Source: an uncultured Coriobacteriaceae bacterium (GTDB taxonomy: Bacteria > Actinomycetota > Coriobacteriia > Coriobacteriales > Coriobacteriaceae). From it: a stretch of DNA of 64,000 nt. A program made the translations under genes and the position numbers. The notes beneath the pieces are model-generated. The model was not told the origin of the DNA, did not search any database, and saw only the letters and a program-made list of their open reading frames with translations. The stretch is from positions 48,981 to 112,980 of the forward strand of contig CASEER010000002.1 of assembly GCA_949287085.1 (NCBI GenBank), read 5' to 3'. This document shows positions 35,273-45,500 of the stretch, piece after piece (position 1 is the first letter of the stretch; every line of letters starts with the position of its first letter).

Positions 35273-36305
35273 GGGCTATCACCGCCCGGTCGATGGTGTT
35301 GTTCCATGCATCGACGAGCGCTTGGGGCGCCCGGGGACGTAGCCCCTCGCGGGCATGAGCGAGGGCAAACGACGCGGCCGCATGGCTGTCGTGAACGGTA
35401 ACATTCCAGGTAAACGACCCATCGCTTGCTGTGGTGCACGAGCCGCGTCCTCTCGTTATGCCTTGAACCTGCGCCTCGGTTGTTCCTCCAGGCAGGCTAA
35501 ACGTTGCGACGAAGGCAGGCTCATCGCCAAAGTCAAACGGCAAAAACACCCGATCGCGTACGTCAAAGTCGGGCGGAATTCGGTATGAGCCGGACGGCCG
35601 CCACGCCTTGGCAATGCGGTCAGCGCGGAACGTGCGCACCGTCTCGGTCGCGCTATCAAGCCCGGTGATGTAGGTGACGCCTTCGTGTGTAAAGATGCCG
35701 TAGATGGCAACAGTGCGTTTTGATGGCTCCCCCTGGGCGTTGGTATAGCTCAAGGTGAGTTTTTGGCGGGTTGCAAACGCAGTCCAGATGGCATCAAGAA
35801 GCGCCTGAGGCACCGCGTACTGCTCGTCTGTGCTGTTTGATTGCCGCTTGTGTTGCTCGCTCGGTGTTTTGCCTGCGAGCTCGAGCGCCTTGTTGCGTAC
35901 GGATTGGAGGGGGCGCGCCAACGGCGTTGCCGTATGCGATAGGTATTCGTCAATCGCATGGGCAAGCGTTTCGGCATCGTCGGCTGTTACCACGCCGCCT
36001 GCGGCAAAGGTGTGCGCCCGGTCGAGCTTCCAGTAGCTCTCTTCCGTTTCGGCAGCGCCCAGGGGGTTTGCCTCAACAATATGAATTCCCTGTTCGGCAA
36101 GCTTTTGGCGGTCGCGTCTAAACTTGCGCACGTCAGATTCGCGCTGCGTCGTACCCTTTGCCGACCCATACCCCAAGTCGGAATCCGAAACAATCTCTTC
36201 GGTCGAAAGCGGACGGGTGGCGGTGTTGAAGATAAAGAAAAGGTTGAGGAGGCGCTGCGCCGAAGCATCCTCGGCAATATGCCGTGCCGTGTCGTGCAAA
36301 GTCAT
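35262..36305 (-). CDS. WYL-domain transcriptional regulator (PafB-like)
   Basis: A 347-residue protein with a clear N-terminal DNA-binding region (LNLFFIFNTATRPLSTEEIV, then KFRRDRQKLAEQGIHIVE, the usual layout of the HTH_11/WYL regulators). A WYL domain follows around residues 190-250 (RQKLTLSYTNAQGEPSKRTV, AIYGIFTHEGVTYITGLD, RTFRADRIAKAW). It is first of the overlapping pair and facing away from the M28-like gene. The 208-bp gap to its right holds the divergent promoters. Confidence 0.82.
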   Translation of the reverse strand: MTLHDTARHIAEDASAQRLLNLFFIFNTATRPLSTEEIVSDSDLGYGSAKGTTQRESDVRKFRRDRQKLAEQGIHIVEANPLGAAETEESYWKLDRAHTFAAGGVVTADDAETLAHAIDEYLSHTATPLARPLQSVRNKALELAGKTPSEQHKRQSNSTDEQYAVPQALLDAIWTAFATRQKLTLSYTNAQGEPSKRTVAIYGIFTHEGVTYITGLDSATETVRTFRADRIAKAWRPSGSYRIPPDFDVRDRVFLPFDFGDEPAFVATFSLPGGTTEAQVQGITRGRGSCTTASDGSFTWNVTVHDSHAAASFALAHAREGLRPRAPQALVDAWNNTIDRAVIAHGA

Positions 36306-36513
36306 GCTTCCCCCTTTCGGAGCTCATTCTACCCGAGGCATCATTGCGGCGTGTTGTGGAGATAGAAGGTGTAAATGGGACGTGGACGCATACAACCTGC
36401 AGCAACGCTGCGGCATTGCACGAGTAGCGGTATACTTTCCAAAATACGGACGCATTATCTGCATTTTCATGTGCGTTGTGACCGCAACGATCGAACAGGG
36501 ACAGGGAGTGCTC

Positions 36514-39500
36514 ATGGCCACCACCCGTAAATATCTTAACCACCTCCTCCAGAGCTCGGGGATTACCCCTGCATGCAGCGAGGAAGAGCGCGCTGCTGCC
36601 GAGGACCTGGCTCAGATCTTCACGAACCACGGCTTTACGCCGGAGGTACAGGAATTTAACGCTTCGGCCACGCCGCGCACCATCGGTGCTGTGCTGGGCA
36701 TCGTGGTGTTTGTGGGCGCGGTGCTCATGGGCGTTGGCGGCATCGTAGGCATCATTGGATTTCTGCTGGTTGTTGTGGCAGCGGCGTTGTACATGCTCGA
36801 GCGCATGGGCCGGATCTCGTTCGGCAACATGGGCGCATCGGGTCTTTCCCAAAACGTGATTGCCTATCACCAAGCTTCGGGTCCGCTCGCCTCGCCCCGC
36901 AACCGTCCGGTGGTTGTGGTGGCGCACTACGATTCGCCCCGCGCCGACCTGTTTTCGCAGATGCCGTATGCAACGTATAAGCCCCTCATCGTGAAGCTGA
37001 TGCCGTACATGATGGTGGTGCCGGCGGTGCTCGCCATCGTGCGCCTGTTGCCGTTCCCGGGCGCTGCCAAGACGGTTTTCTGGATCGTTGCCATTCTTGC
37101 CGCGCTGGTGCCGCTTGCCCATGCGGTGGGTGTGATCGCCAATCGCTTTGTTTTGCCATACACCTCGGGCTCCGTGTGCAACAAGTCTTCGGTGGCTTCG
37201 ATGCTCGGCGTCATGGATGCGGTTGCTCCTTACCAGCAGCGTGGCGAGGAATTCCCGCATGACGTTCCCTTTGAGGATTATTTCTCTGAGCAGATTCGTA
37301 TGGCCCAGGCCGCCGAGGTCGAGGCCGCGGTTGCTGCCGGCGACCTCCCGGCCGATGCGTTGCGGGACGTGCGAAGCGCTGGCCAGGCGCCCGAGCAGGT
37401 ACCTGTTGCTCCCGGCGAGGCAGCCCCTGTGGCGGGCGAGGGTGCGCAGGCTGACGCAACGCTTGCGGGCACCGCGTCACTCCCGGTGGTTGACGCTGCC
37501 GCTGTGGCAGCTGGTGCCGCCGGCGCTGCCGCTGATATGGGTGCAACCAAAGCTATGAATATCCCTGCTGCGAACATTCCCGCTTCGGCCGAGGTACCCG
37601 CTTCTGATGCAACAGCAGCAATGGCTCCCCTCGCCGAGGAGACGCCAGCTGCCGAATCTGTCCCGTCTCCCGAGGGCACGGCAGTCATGGGTGCGGAGGA
37701 CCTGCGGGTCGCTGCCGAGTTGCCGGTTGATGGCGAGAGCGCGCCCGCCGCTTCTGCAAGCGACGAGCCCACTCTTGAGAGCCAGCCTGCCTCCAAGGAG
37801 GACGAGCCGGCTGTTACCCAAGAGGTGCCGCAGTCTGACAATGCCGAGATGGCGGTTCCTGCGGGCGAGTCTGAGGAGCCAGCCGCCGAGGAGCACGCAT
37901 CGAGTTATGTCAACGCTGAGGGCAATTATCGTTACGGCGAGCAGATTATTCGCGCCATCGGCATGGTGCCCGAGAACTGCGTGATTGAATATGATCTGTC
38001 GGAGCCGAGCGAGCCCGAGCCCCCGGTGTCGGTGGAAGACGAGCAGCCGGTTGCTGAGCCGCTGCCCGAGCAGGAGCAGCTCCCCTTTGATGATGCTGAG
38101 GAGACGGCCCCCGCGGCGGATGCTGATGAGACTGCATATATCAACGAGCCGCTGCAAGACGATGCCTATGACTATCAGCCCGCCGATACCTTTGCGTCTG
38201 ACGAGTACGCCGATGACGACGCCTTTGAATCGTATCAACCCACGCGGCCAGTGCATGGCGATGGCCTGCGCGGTGCCGCTGCCGCATCCGGTGTTGCCGA
38301 GACGCTTTCTGCCGTGGGTGCGAGCGCTAAGCGCTTCTTTGGCGATGCGTTCCGCAAGGGCAAGAGTATGCTCGACTCGATGACGTCGCATAACCACGAT
38401 GAGGCCGAGCAATATGCTCCCCAAGAGGGCGCTTCTGCGGACGTAGCGGACAATCTGCAGCCTGCCGGCGATGATACTTCCCATGCCGACCAGCAGGTCG
38501 ATGCCGCTTCGGTGGATGCAACCGTTTCGGTGTCTATGGACGATTTGACCGAGACTGCCGCGCCCGTTGATGCGACCAATGTTTATGAACCTGCTTCTGA
38601 GGTAGCTGCTAACGCGGCTGGTACGCCTAACGGTAGTGCATCTGCTCCCGCGGCGGAGCCTGTACCTGTTGAGGAGCAGCCTGTTGCTCCTGCGCAGGAT
38701 GAGTCGGCTACCGCAGATGGTGCGACTCAGGTGTTTGATGCGGCGCCCGCTGCGGATGCGACACAGGTTTCTGAGTCTGAGGAACTGGATGCAACCGTTG
38801 CCCGGACCGTCTCGTTCGCATCTGCTGCCGCGGCGCCGGCGCCGGCTGCTCAGGATGAGGCCGCGTCGCAGAATGATGCGGCGGCGCCGAGCGATGCCGA
38901 AAGCGATAGCGAGGCTGCTGCGGTTGATGCCCTCATGGCCGAGATTACCGCGCCGCGTCGTCAGGCTCCGCGCCCGGCTCCACAAAATCGTGCGTTCAGC
39001 ATGGTGCCTGACCCATCGCAGCCGTCGCTCAACCAAATGGAGACCGTCAATCGTTCGTCGCTGTTCGACTTGCCCGATCCATCGACGGTCCCCGTTGACC
39101 CCTTCGCTGTTGAATCCAACGCTCCGTCTGCGCCTAGCACGCCTGCAGCGCCCCAGGCCACCGCGCCGGTTCAGGACAATGCGCAGGCTCAGAGCCCGTT
39201 CAGCGTCATTTCCGCGCAGGATGCTCCCACTCAGAACGCTGGTGCACCTGCTAGCAACGGACTCGAGACCATCAGCTCCGAAGCGCCTGCTCCTGCCGCA
39301 CCGCATGGTAAAGAGAACGGTAAGCGCGGCCTGGGTAAGCTGTTCCACCACAAGAAGCAGGAAGAGTCGAGCATGAGTGACTGGCTGGGCGTCGACGAAA
39401 GCTTTGATGCCAAGAATTCCGGTCGCGACATTGGTTCGTGGGACAACTTTGAGGGTGACGACTGGAAGGGCGGCGCCACCGGTCCCGGGGGGACAAGCGT

Positions 39501-39993
39501 CGAGGAGCTGCGTGACGCCGTAACGTCGATGGGCGACGATGAGCTGCTCGGCCATGATATTTGGTTCGTGGCAACCGGTGCTTCCGAATATGACAACGCC
39601 GGCATCCAGGCGTTTCTTGACACTCATCGCGACAAGCTGCGCGGCGTGTTCCTGATTAACCTCGAGAGCGTTGGTGCGGGCGACCTGTGCATGCTTGCAA
39701 CCGAGGGCGGCGAAGGCGGCAAGCGCGTGCTCAAGGGCGACAAGCGCATCATGAACCTGGTTCGCCGCGTCTCCGGTGCGTTCCACCGCGAGTTTGCGAC
39801 AGTCGACATGCCGTACCTGACCACCGATGCGTACCGCGCCATGAGCATGAGCTTGCGTTCGCTGACCATCGCCGGCGTTGAGGGCAATCATCTTGCCTGC
39901 TCTCACACCGAGGATGACCTGCCGTATCGCATTAACGAGAAGAACGTGCGTCTTGTTGCCGACGTGGTGGCCGAGGTCATCAGGCGTTCGTAG
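36514..39993 (+). CDS. Giant M28-like membrane protein with the peptidase domain split by a low-complexity insert
   Basis: A 1,159-residue protein. The N-terminal part resembles an M28 aminopeptidase fold (HLLQSSGITPACSEEERAAA; H138-x-D140 in VVVVAHYDSPRA), with two membrane-helix pairs inserted (about residues 57-97 and 158-215). From about residue 265 to 940 runs an Ala/Pro/Glu/Asp-rich insert with no domain I recognise. The C-terminal part resumes the peptidase-like fold (WFVATGASEYDNAGI, NLESVGAGDL, H1131 in ACSHTEDDL). The usual bridging Asp is Asn (N223 in VCNKSSVA) and the catalytic EE pair reads S1024-E1025, so activity is doubtful. The start is ATG 36514 with AGGGAG at 36503-36508. 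It is monocistronic. Confidence 0.75.
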   Translation: MATTRKYLNHLLQSSGITPACSEEERAAAEDLAQIFTNHGFTPEVQEFNASATPRTIGAVLGIVVFVGAVLMGVGGIVGIIGFLLVVVAAALYMLERMGRISFGNMGASGLSQNVIAYHQASGPLASPRNRPVVVVAHYDSPRADLFSQMPYATYKPLIVKLMPYMMVVPAVLAIVRLLPFPGAAKTVFWIVAILAALVPLAHAVGVIANRFVLPYTSGSVCNKSSVASMLGVMDAVAPYQQRGEEFPHDVPFEDYFSEQIRMAQAAEVEAAVAAGDLPADALRDVRSAGQAPEQVPVAPGEAAPVAGEGAQADATLAGTASLPVVDAAAVAAGAAGAAADMGATKAMNIPAANIPASAEVPASDATAAMAPLAEETPAAESVPSPEGTAVMGAEDLRVAAELPVDGESAPAASASDEPTLESQPASKEDEPAVTQEVPQSDNAEMAVPAGESEEPAAEEHASSYVNAEGNYRYGEQIIRAIGMVPENCVIEYDLSEPSEPEPPVSVEDEQPVAEPLPEQEQLPFDDAEETAPAADADETAYINEPLQDDAYDYQPADTFASDEYADDDAFESYQPTRPVHGDGLRGAAAASGVAETLSAVGASAKRFFGDAFRKGKSMLDSMTSHNHDEAEQYAPQEGASADVADNLQPAGDDTSHADQQVDAASVDATVSVSMDDLTETAAPVDATNVYEPASEVAANAAGTPNGSASAPAAEPVPVEEQPVAPAQDESATADGATQVFDAAPAADATQVSESEELDATVARTVSFASAAAAPAPAAQDEAASQNDAAAPSDAESDSEAAAVDALMAEITAPRRQAPRPAPQNRAFSMVPDPSQPSLNQMETVNRSSLFDLPDPSTVPVDPFAVESNAPSAPSTPAAPQATAPVQDNAQAQSPFSVISAQDAPTQNAGAPASNGLETISSEAPAPAAPHGKENGKRGLGKLFHHKKQEESSMSDWLGVDESFDAKNSGRDIGSWDNFEGDDWKGGATGPGGTSVEELRDAVTSMGDDELLGHDIWFVATGASEYDNAGIQAFLDTHRDKLRGVFLINLESVGAGDLCMLATEGGEGGKRVLKGDKRIMNLVRRVSGAFHREFATVDMPYLTTDAYRAMSMSLRSLTIAGVEGNHLACSHTEDDLPYRINEKNVRLVADVVAEVIRRS

Positions 39994-40101
39994 GTAGTTG
40001 TCGCGAGACCCGGAATTTTCCGTTTAGGTCAGGTGGCAAAGAGCCTCACGCAAGCCGTAAAGCGGGGTGTTGGCTACAAACGACGGTATGCTCCCGGAGC
40101 A

Positions 40102-40142
40102 AGCTGCCCTCCACTTCTTGGACATAGAGGTGGAAGGCAGCT
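40102..40142 (+). terminator. Hairpin after the M28-like gene
   Basis: Arms 40102-40118 and 40126-40142 (17 nt, two wobble-type mismatches; outer AGCTGCC/GGCAGCT) enclose a 7-nt loop. It is followed by CATTTGGGGGTTTCT, a weak T tract. Confidence 0.6.
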
Positions 40143-40174
40143 CATTTGGGGGTTTCTACGGCAGGCGTATTCGT

Positions 40175-40654
40175 CTAATTCCCCCCGTTATCCATGTTTT
40201 TTGCAGGCTTATGCGCAAGGCTCATGTATAAGAGCGGATAGGGATTGCCTTGTTCGTCAAGGTCCGTGCGTTTGTAAACGCGGAAGCCCATGTGTTCATA
40301 AAACCCTTGAGCCTGCGGGTTCTGTTCATTAACTGCCAGTCGCTCTACGCCATAATGATCAATCCCGTATTGGATGAGGCGTTTTCCCAATCCCTTTCCT
40401 CTTTCCTCTGGTGCAATGAACAGCATTTCCAGTGTGTCGTCTTCAATTCCCATAAAGGCAACAGGACAATCTGTTTCATCTTTCGCAATTATCAAGTGGG
40501 CAATTCCGTTCAACGCCTGCGGGACATATTCTTTAATGCTCTTGATTTCGGCGTCAGATAAAAACAGGTGGGTGGCGCGCACAGAGCCTTCCCACACTTC
40601 CAGCAACCGACTGAGTAAAACCGGGGTCCTGTCAGTAACCTCAACTATCTTCAT
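40175..40654 (-). CDS. GNAT N-acetyltransferase (YjaB-like), AT-rich, probably acquired
   Basis: A 159-residue GNAT enzyme. Key pieces are LLEVWEGSVRATHLFLSDAE, LEMLFIAPEERGKGLGKRLI (acetyl-CoA loop) and AVNEQNPQAQGFYEHMGFRV. The whole sequence strongly resembles a family widespread in Firmicutes. The coding sequence is clearly AT-richer than its neighbours and uses codons such as TTA, AAA and AAT. The start is ATG 40654 with GGAGG upstream; the longer open frame to 40894 has no support. Substrate unknown. Confidence 0.88.
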   Translation of the reverse strand: MKIVEVTDRTPVLLSRLLEVWEGSVRATHLFLSDAEIKSIKEYVPQALNGIAHLIIAKDETDCPVAFMGIEDDTLEMLFIAPEERGKGLGKRLIQYGIDHYGVERLAVNEQNPQAQGFYEHMGFRVYKRTDLDEQGNPYPLLYMSLAHKPAKNMDNGGN

Positions 40655-40670
40655 CTTCGTTTTTCCTCCG

Positions 40671-40907
40671 TTATGCGTGCGATGCAAGATGCGTGATGAT
40701 GTCGTCCGACTCATAGAGCGGGGTACCGTTAATAAAGAGACACGGTACCTGCACCTTGCCGCCCACGCGTGCAAGCGTTGCGCGGTCGTCGGGGTTGGCG
40801 GTAATGTCATGGAGCGGTAGCGTGATGCCGTTTCGCTCCATAAACGCAAGCACCTTATGGCAGTAGGGGCAGCCAGGCATAATATAGAGTTCAAGCGAAG
40901 AAGCCAT
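40671..40907 (-). CDS. Glutaredoxin-like protein
   Basis: A 78-residue thioredoxin-fold protein with the redox motif CPYC (LYIMPGCPYCHKVLAFMERN), a cis-Pro segment KVQVPCLFING and a C-terminal SDDIITHLASH. It is about the size of bacterial glutaredoxins and would reduce disulfides in the cytoplasm. The start is ATG 40907, preceded by GAAAGGA; an ATG at 40922 is less likely. It lies 16 bp upstream of the acetyltransferase gene on the same strand. Confidence 0.9.
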   Translation of the reverse strand: MASSLELYIMPGCPYCHKVLAFMERNGITLPLHDITANPDDRATLARVGGKVQVPCLFINGTPLYESDDIITHLASHA

Positions 40908-41076
40908 ATGTCGTCCTTTCATAGGGGATACTTGCCCACCCTATACCCATCCGCGTGCGCAAGGAGCGCGTGAAGCGCTCGTTAAAGCTCCTTCTGCGGA
41001 AAGCGGCCCAAACGCTCACAGGACATGCAAAACCTGCTAGCATTACGGCAGGGGTAGCTGTTGGCCGGAGGTTCCC

Positions 41077-41286
41077 GTGAGTGACATTATCGAATTCATC
41101 AAGCAGCATTGGGTGGCCTATCTCGTGGGCATCGTGCTTGCTATTGTCCTGGGGTTGGGCGCATCGCTCTTCATTCTGCGCGTTGGTTCAACACCTGGTG
41201 GCGTGCATGGCGGCGCTTCACAGAGCTCGACGGATACCGGTTCCTCTGAGTCGTCGGGTATGCGACTTGTCGATCTTGGCTGGTAA
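41077..41286 (+). CDS. Small single-pass membrane protein
   Basis: A 69-residue protein with a short amphipathic start (MSDIIEFIKQH), one hydrophobic helix (about residues 13-36) and a Gly/Ser-rich tail (GGVHGGASQSSTDTGSSESS). It starts at GTG 41077 with GGAGG seven bases upstream, which supports the start. No family recognised. It is oriented away from the glutaredoxin gene, and about 100 bp separate it from the sortase gene end. Confidence 0.65.
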   Translation: MSDIIEFIKQHWVAYLVGIVLAIVLGLGASLFILRVGSTPGGVHGGASQSSTDTGSSESSGMRLVDLGW

Positions 41287-41388
41287 CAGCGTTTGCTCGA
41301 TCGCTTTTCTGTTTATCACGGGTATTGTTTAGCCAACTTTTCTCCCTGCTCGTTAAAGACGGCGGGTTTTACAGCGCCTCGCATCCGC

Positions 41389-42381
41389 TCACTCATCTGC
41401 CTGGGCAACAAAGACCGTGATGGTTCGTTTCTGGCTCCTTCCGTTTCCCTCCGTGCACGTTATGAGGCTCAATACGTAATCTGCCTGTTCAAGACGTTGT
41501 TTCCATGAGCCTGCTCGAGCAGAGGCGCGGGCAACAAGTTCTTCTAGCCAATCGTGTAATGCTGCGCGTGAAGCAAAGGTGACGCGTTGTATAGATGTGA
41601 AAGTTGCAGGTACCGTAAGGGCGCAGAGAGGTTCAAACGAACGCGCCGCGCCCGATCGTGTACCGTCGGCAACAGGCTGCCATGTTGCTGCGCCGATTGT
41701 GTCAAAGCGCTCTTGCTGGTAGCTGGCTGCCAACTCACTCAGCATGACCGTGCTGTTTGCTAGGTGGTGTCCAAACACCATAAGATGGATGCCGTCAGGA
41801 TTCGAACGCGCGTCAAGGTAGGGACAACCAACCGAGCTTGCGGTGCCCCAGAGCGAATGGTCAAGGTAATAATCTGGCTTCGAGGACGACGGATACGCTA
41901 TGGGATATGAGATGTTTGTTCCCGCAACGGTGAGCCATGCAACGCACATACTGGGAAGTCCGCTCAACCCATCATTTCGATTGTTAGCAGGCGAGTCGAT
42001 AAGCGTCGCAAGCTGCTGGTACGCTTGTGCTTGATCATCGAGCAGCGCAATGTTTGAAGCAAGGAGCGCAAGGACCATCGCGAGGCTCAGGACGCCCGCC
42101 CCCAGACAAATGCGGCACCTCATGCTTCGTGTAGATGAGCGTGACGGCCCCTGTTTGCCGTGCGGCAAGCGCGGCTGTCTTTGTGTTGCGCGGTTAATTT
42201 GTGCGCGTCCGTTCATCCGGCTTGTGCAGGTTTGCCTACCAGTCCGTATTCGGCTACCAGCGCTGGTTCGTTCATTAGCGTCCAGCCCCCCGCGCCTGCC
42301 CGTGCGCGGTGCCCTGCTGGCGGGCAACGGTGACCGTATCGTCCGCCCTCCGTTTCTTCCGTTCATCTCTGCAGTCTCCAT
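41389..42381 (-). CDS. Class B sortase
   Basis: A 330-residue membrane transpeptidase. Residues 1-85 are basic and low in structure, followed by a membrane anchor (LGAGVLSLAMVLALLASNIA). The catalytic domain has the class B pattern: SYPIAYPSSSKPDYYLDHSLWG, GCPYLDAR, the catalytic histidine in MVFGHHLANSTVM, the cysteine in LSLITCTEG, and an arginine in NGRSQKRTITVFV. It would attach or polymerise the large Cna-repeat protein encoded just upstream on the same strand. Start: GGAGAAGG precedes ATG 42381. Confidence 0.9.
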   Translation of the reverse strand: METAEMNGRNGGRTIRSPLPASRAPRTGRRGGLDANERTSAGSRIRTGRQTCTSRMNGRAQINRATQRQPRLPHGKQGPSRSSTRSMRCRICLGAGVLSLAMVLALLASNIALLDDQAQAYQQLATLIDSPANNRNDGLSGLPSMCVAWLTVAGTNISYPIAYPSSSKPDYYLDHSLWGTASSVGCPYLDARSNPDGIHLMVFGHHLANSTVMLSELAASYQQERFDTIGAATWQPVADGTRSGAARSFEPLCALTVPATFTSIQRVTFASRAALHDWLEELVARASARAGSWKQRLEQADYVLSLITCTEGNGRSQKRTITVFVAQADE

Positions 42382-42464
42382 GGGGCACCTTCTCCCATTT
42401 TGTTTCGCGGGTGTTCGGTGACAAAGGCGAGGCTATGTTCTAGTGCAGCTAAAGCTGCCCTCAG

Positions 42465-42498
42465 GGGGTGCCTTCGCCCACAGAGGCTCGGGCACCCC
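42465..42498. terminator. Hairpin between the surface-protein gene and the sortase gene
   Basis: GGGGTGCC (42465-42472) pairs with GGCACCCC (42491-42498) across an 18-nt loop. No T-run follows in the transcribed direction, so it may attenuate rather than end transcription. Confidence 0.35.
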
Positions 42499-42515
42499 GT
42501 CAGCGCATTACCGCA

Positions 42516-45500
42516 TTAACGCCTGCGATGCGTCCAGATGTTTGCAAGGATGATGCCAATCAAGGTGATTCCTCCCGCCGTAATCAATGCGGGGATGATC
42601 GTGTGCACATCCGTTTGGGCAAGCGGGAACAAAACAGTGCGAGGCGTCTGTTCAACAGCATCGCGATCGTGGTCCTCTAGCTGCGTCGTATCGTCAAGAT
42701 CGCCGCCGTTGCGGAACAAGTCGAGCTTTGCCGTGTTGCGCAGCGCTACACCATCTTGATACGCGTCGGTCACGCGCATATGGACGATCGCACCGGCAAG
42801 CACACCGGCATCGTTATGCTTTGTGTCCTCGGAATAGCTGCTCGCCAGGTTGTCAACATCGTCATGTGCGTCTTTCAGATCTTTGCGGTCCCATCCATCT
42901 CTTCTGCTTGTGCATCCCTCCTCAACACGTCCAAACTCAAAGCGCAGTGCGGTAACATGCTCGTCGTCAGCAAGCTTCAAATCGCTTACATCAAGGCTCT
43001 GCGGCTTCGTGGTGCTTACGTCGGCTTTCCAGAGACGCCAGCCGGTGTAATCGAGCCGTCGTCCATCGTCGCCAAGCACATCGGCAGCTGCCTCGTGGGT
43101 AAGCCAAGGATTCTCGTGGCCGTCGGAGAGCGTAGCGTTTGCACCGTGCTTATCAACTGAATCGGGTGCCGTTGCGTTGGTTTGGTACCACACGTTCATG
43201 AGACCGTCGTAGTCGCCGACCACAGCAGGAGTCGTAATGCCCGTAAGCAGGGCTGTTCCTTCGCGTGCCGCATTAAGCTCATCAGTTACGGTGAATTCAT
43301 CTACCCAGGTAGAGCTCGTGTTGCGGAAGTCGATTGCGTAGTCGTAGCTCCCGTCGTCCGAAATGCGCACCGCGGCACGCGCCTTGCCGGTGTCTGCCTC
43401 GGTCCCCGGCGCCGTGGGATCGGCGATTTCCTGGCGCTTGTCAATCTGCCCGGTAATGGTAATCGGCTCGTCGTACATCGCTACGCGCTGAATCTCGCCT
43501 GTTTCCTCAACAGTAAACGACACCTCAGTTGTTTCGTCGTACGAGTTGGGCGTCATCGTCTCAACGAGTGTGTACGACCCGGGCGGCAGAGCATTAATGC
43601 GATGGTCCTCCTCAGTCGATGTCCAGGTCTCCACTTTGTTGCCGTGGGCATCCAGCACGCTGAGCGTGGCACCGGGAACCTCTTTTTCGTTGGTGATGTC
43701 GCGCTTCGAAATGTCAACTTTGGTGTAGTCGTCCTCAAGCGCAACAGTTGTCTCAGCATTTCCGTCAATCAGCCCGTTCTCATCAATAATGATGGTGTGG
43801 ATCGTGTCGTCAACAAGGTAGCCTGCCGGTGCCTTGGTTTCCTGGAGGCAATAGGTGCCCGGTTCAAGGTGGTCGACCGCCGCGGTCCCATCCTTTTCAA
43901 TCGTGATAGTGGTTGCAGCATCGTCGGAGTGCTCCTCATCTGCGCGCCACAGTTTAAAGACTGCTCCGGGAAGCGCGTCGTCGGTTCCCATAATAGCTTT
44001 CGACAGTTTGATGGTGGTTGGTTTGTTTTTCGCATCTACCTGGGAAAATACAACCGATGTATGCGCGTCGTGATATGTGAGCGTAAATGGCAGCGGCTCG
44101 GCATCGAGCGCATGCTCCACGGGAGGTGTGGTCTCAACAAATGCGTACTGTGCGCTGCCCGTGCCCAAGGGAAGATCAACAGCGCTCGCGGTGCCGTCAT
44201 CACCCGTGGTCACCTGGGCAACAACCGAACCCTCGACCGCGTCAACGGTTCCGTCTGGTGCGGTAATGGTCTCTTGCGCCACAACATCAAAGGTGGCTCC
44301 TGCGAGCGCTTTTCCGTCATCCGTGCAGGTTTTGGTAATCGTTGCTGTCCCTGTTGGCCGCGTATCGGCAACGGTCACCACGGTTACGGGAGGCACATCG
44401 GCGTCGTCGCTGATAACAACTTTCACATCGTCCGATGCCACCAGATACGGCTTTGGTGTTTTAACCTCGCGGAGGTAGTACGTTCCTACCTTCAGTGCTT
44501 CGGGGAAGGTGACCGTGCCGCTGTCATCGGTCGTGAATTCCTGGAGCTCTTCTTCGTTGGGATACCACACCTTTTGGGTGATCGGTTTCTTGTTGCTGTC
44601 GAGCAGCTGGAACGTAAATCCGGCCAGGGGGATTGGTGCGCCTGTGTCTGCATCAACCTTTACTACCTGGATACGGCTTGCAACAAAGTCGTTGTCAACG
44701 ATGTAGTGCAGCGTTACACCATTGACCATTTGGTTCGGTTCGATGGTCCACGATTCGGCGGCTCGGTACCCCGCAGGCGTCGTACTGGGATCTTCCTTTA
44801 GCGTGTATCCGGCAGCGTCGTATGGCAGTGCACCATCAACGCCGTCGGTTTTGGAGCCCGACCCGAACCACTGGCCTTGAGTGGTTGCGTGCCCGTGCTC
44901 GTCGGTCGTGATGCTGCCCACAACGTTGTTCGTGGTATTTGAAACTATATTGAACACGACGCCTGCCCCAGCGTTTTGCAACCCGGAGCCTTCATTGCCG
45001 GTATCCAGATACTTCGTCAGCTCCAAGTTAAAGGCGACGGGTACCTCGGTTAAGGGCTCGCTCGGTTTTAGCGCTATGTCGTCGTGAACCGCGGTGTCCT
45101 CAAGGCGATAGGTGTGGACGGCCGTGTCAAGCTGATACCCTGCGGGTGCCTTGGTCTCTACTACCGTAACGGTGCCGAGGGGAAGCTTGTTAAACACCAG
45201 GGTACCGTTTGCGTCGCTTGAGGCGGTATGCACCGTTCCGTTGGCATCGGTAAGTTGGTATTCTGCGCCTTTGAGCGTGGCCCCCGCTTGGGCTGCCCCG
45301 CCGGTTGCGGCGTCGGCCTTATGCAGCGTCAAGCTCAACCGCGCAGGTTCATCTTTGATGGTGATCGTTACCTCGCCGTCGGAGGCGTTGAACTCATGCT
45401 TGCTGCTGTCGAGCTTAAAGCCTGCAGGTGCAGCAACTTCAACGGCATAGTAGCGCGTTCCGGGAGGCACCTGAAACGAGGCTGTCCCCTTGGCATCGGT

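Noticed and set aside
37477..39906. Minus-strand open frame of 809 residues
   Set aside because: It lies entirely inside the M28-like gene; its Arg/Gly/Leu-rich, unstructured translation is the complement of a biased low-complexity coding region, and there is no ribosome-binding site or domain.
43182..44801. Plus-strand frame of 539 residues opposite the Cna-repeat protein
   Set aside because: Shadow of the repeat gene; its apparent regularities follow from the repeat units on the other strand.
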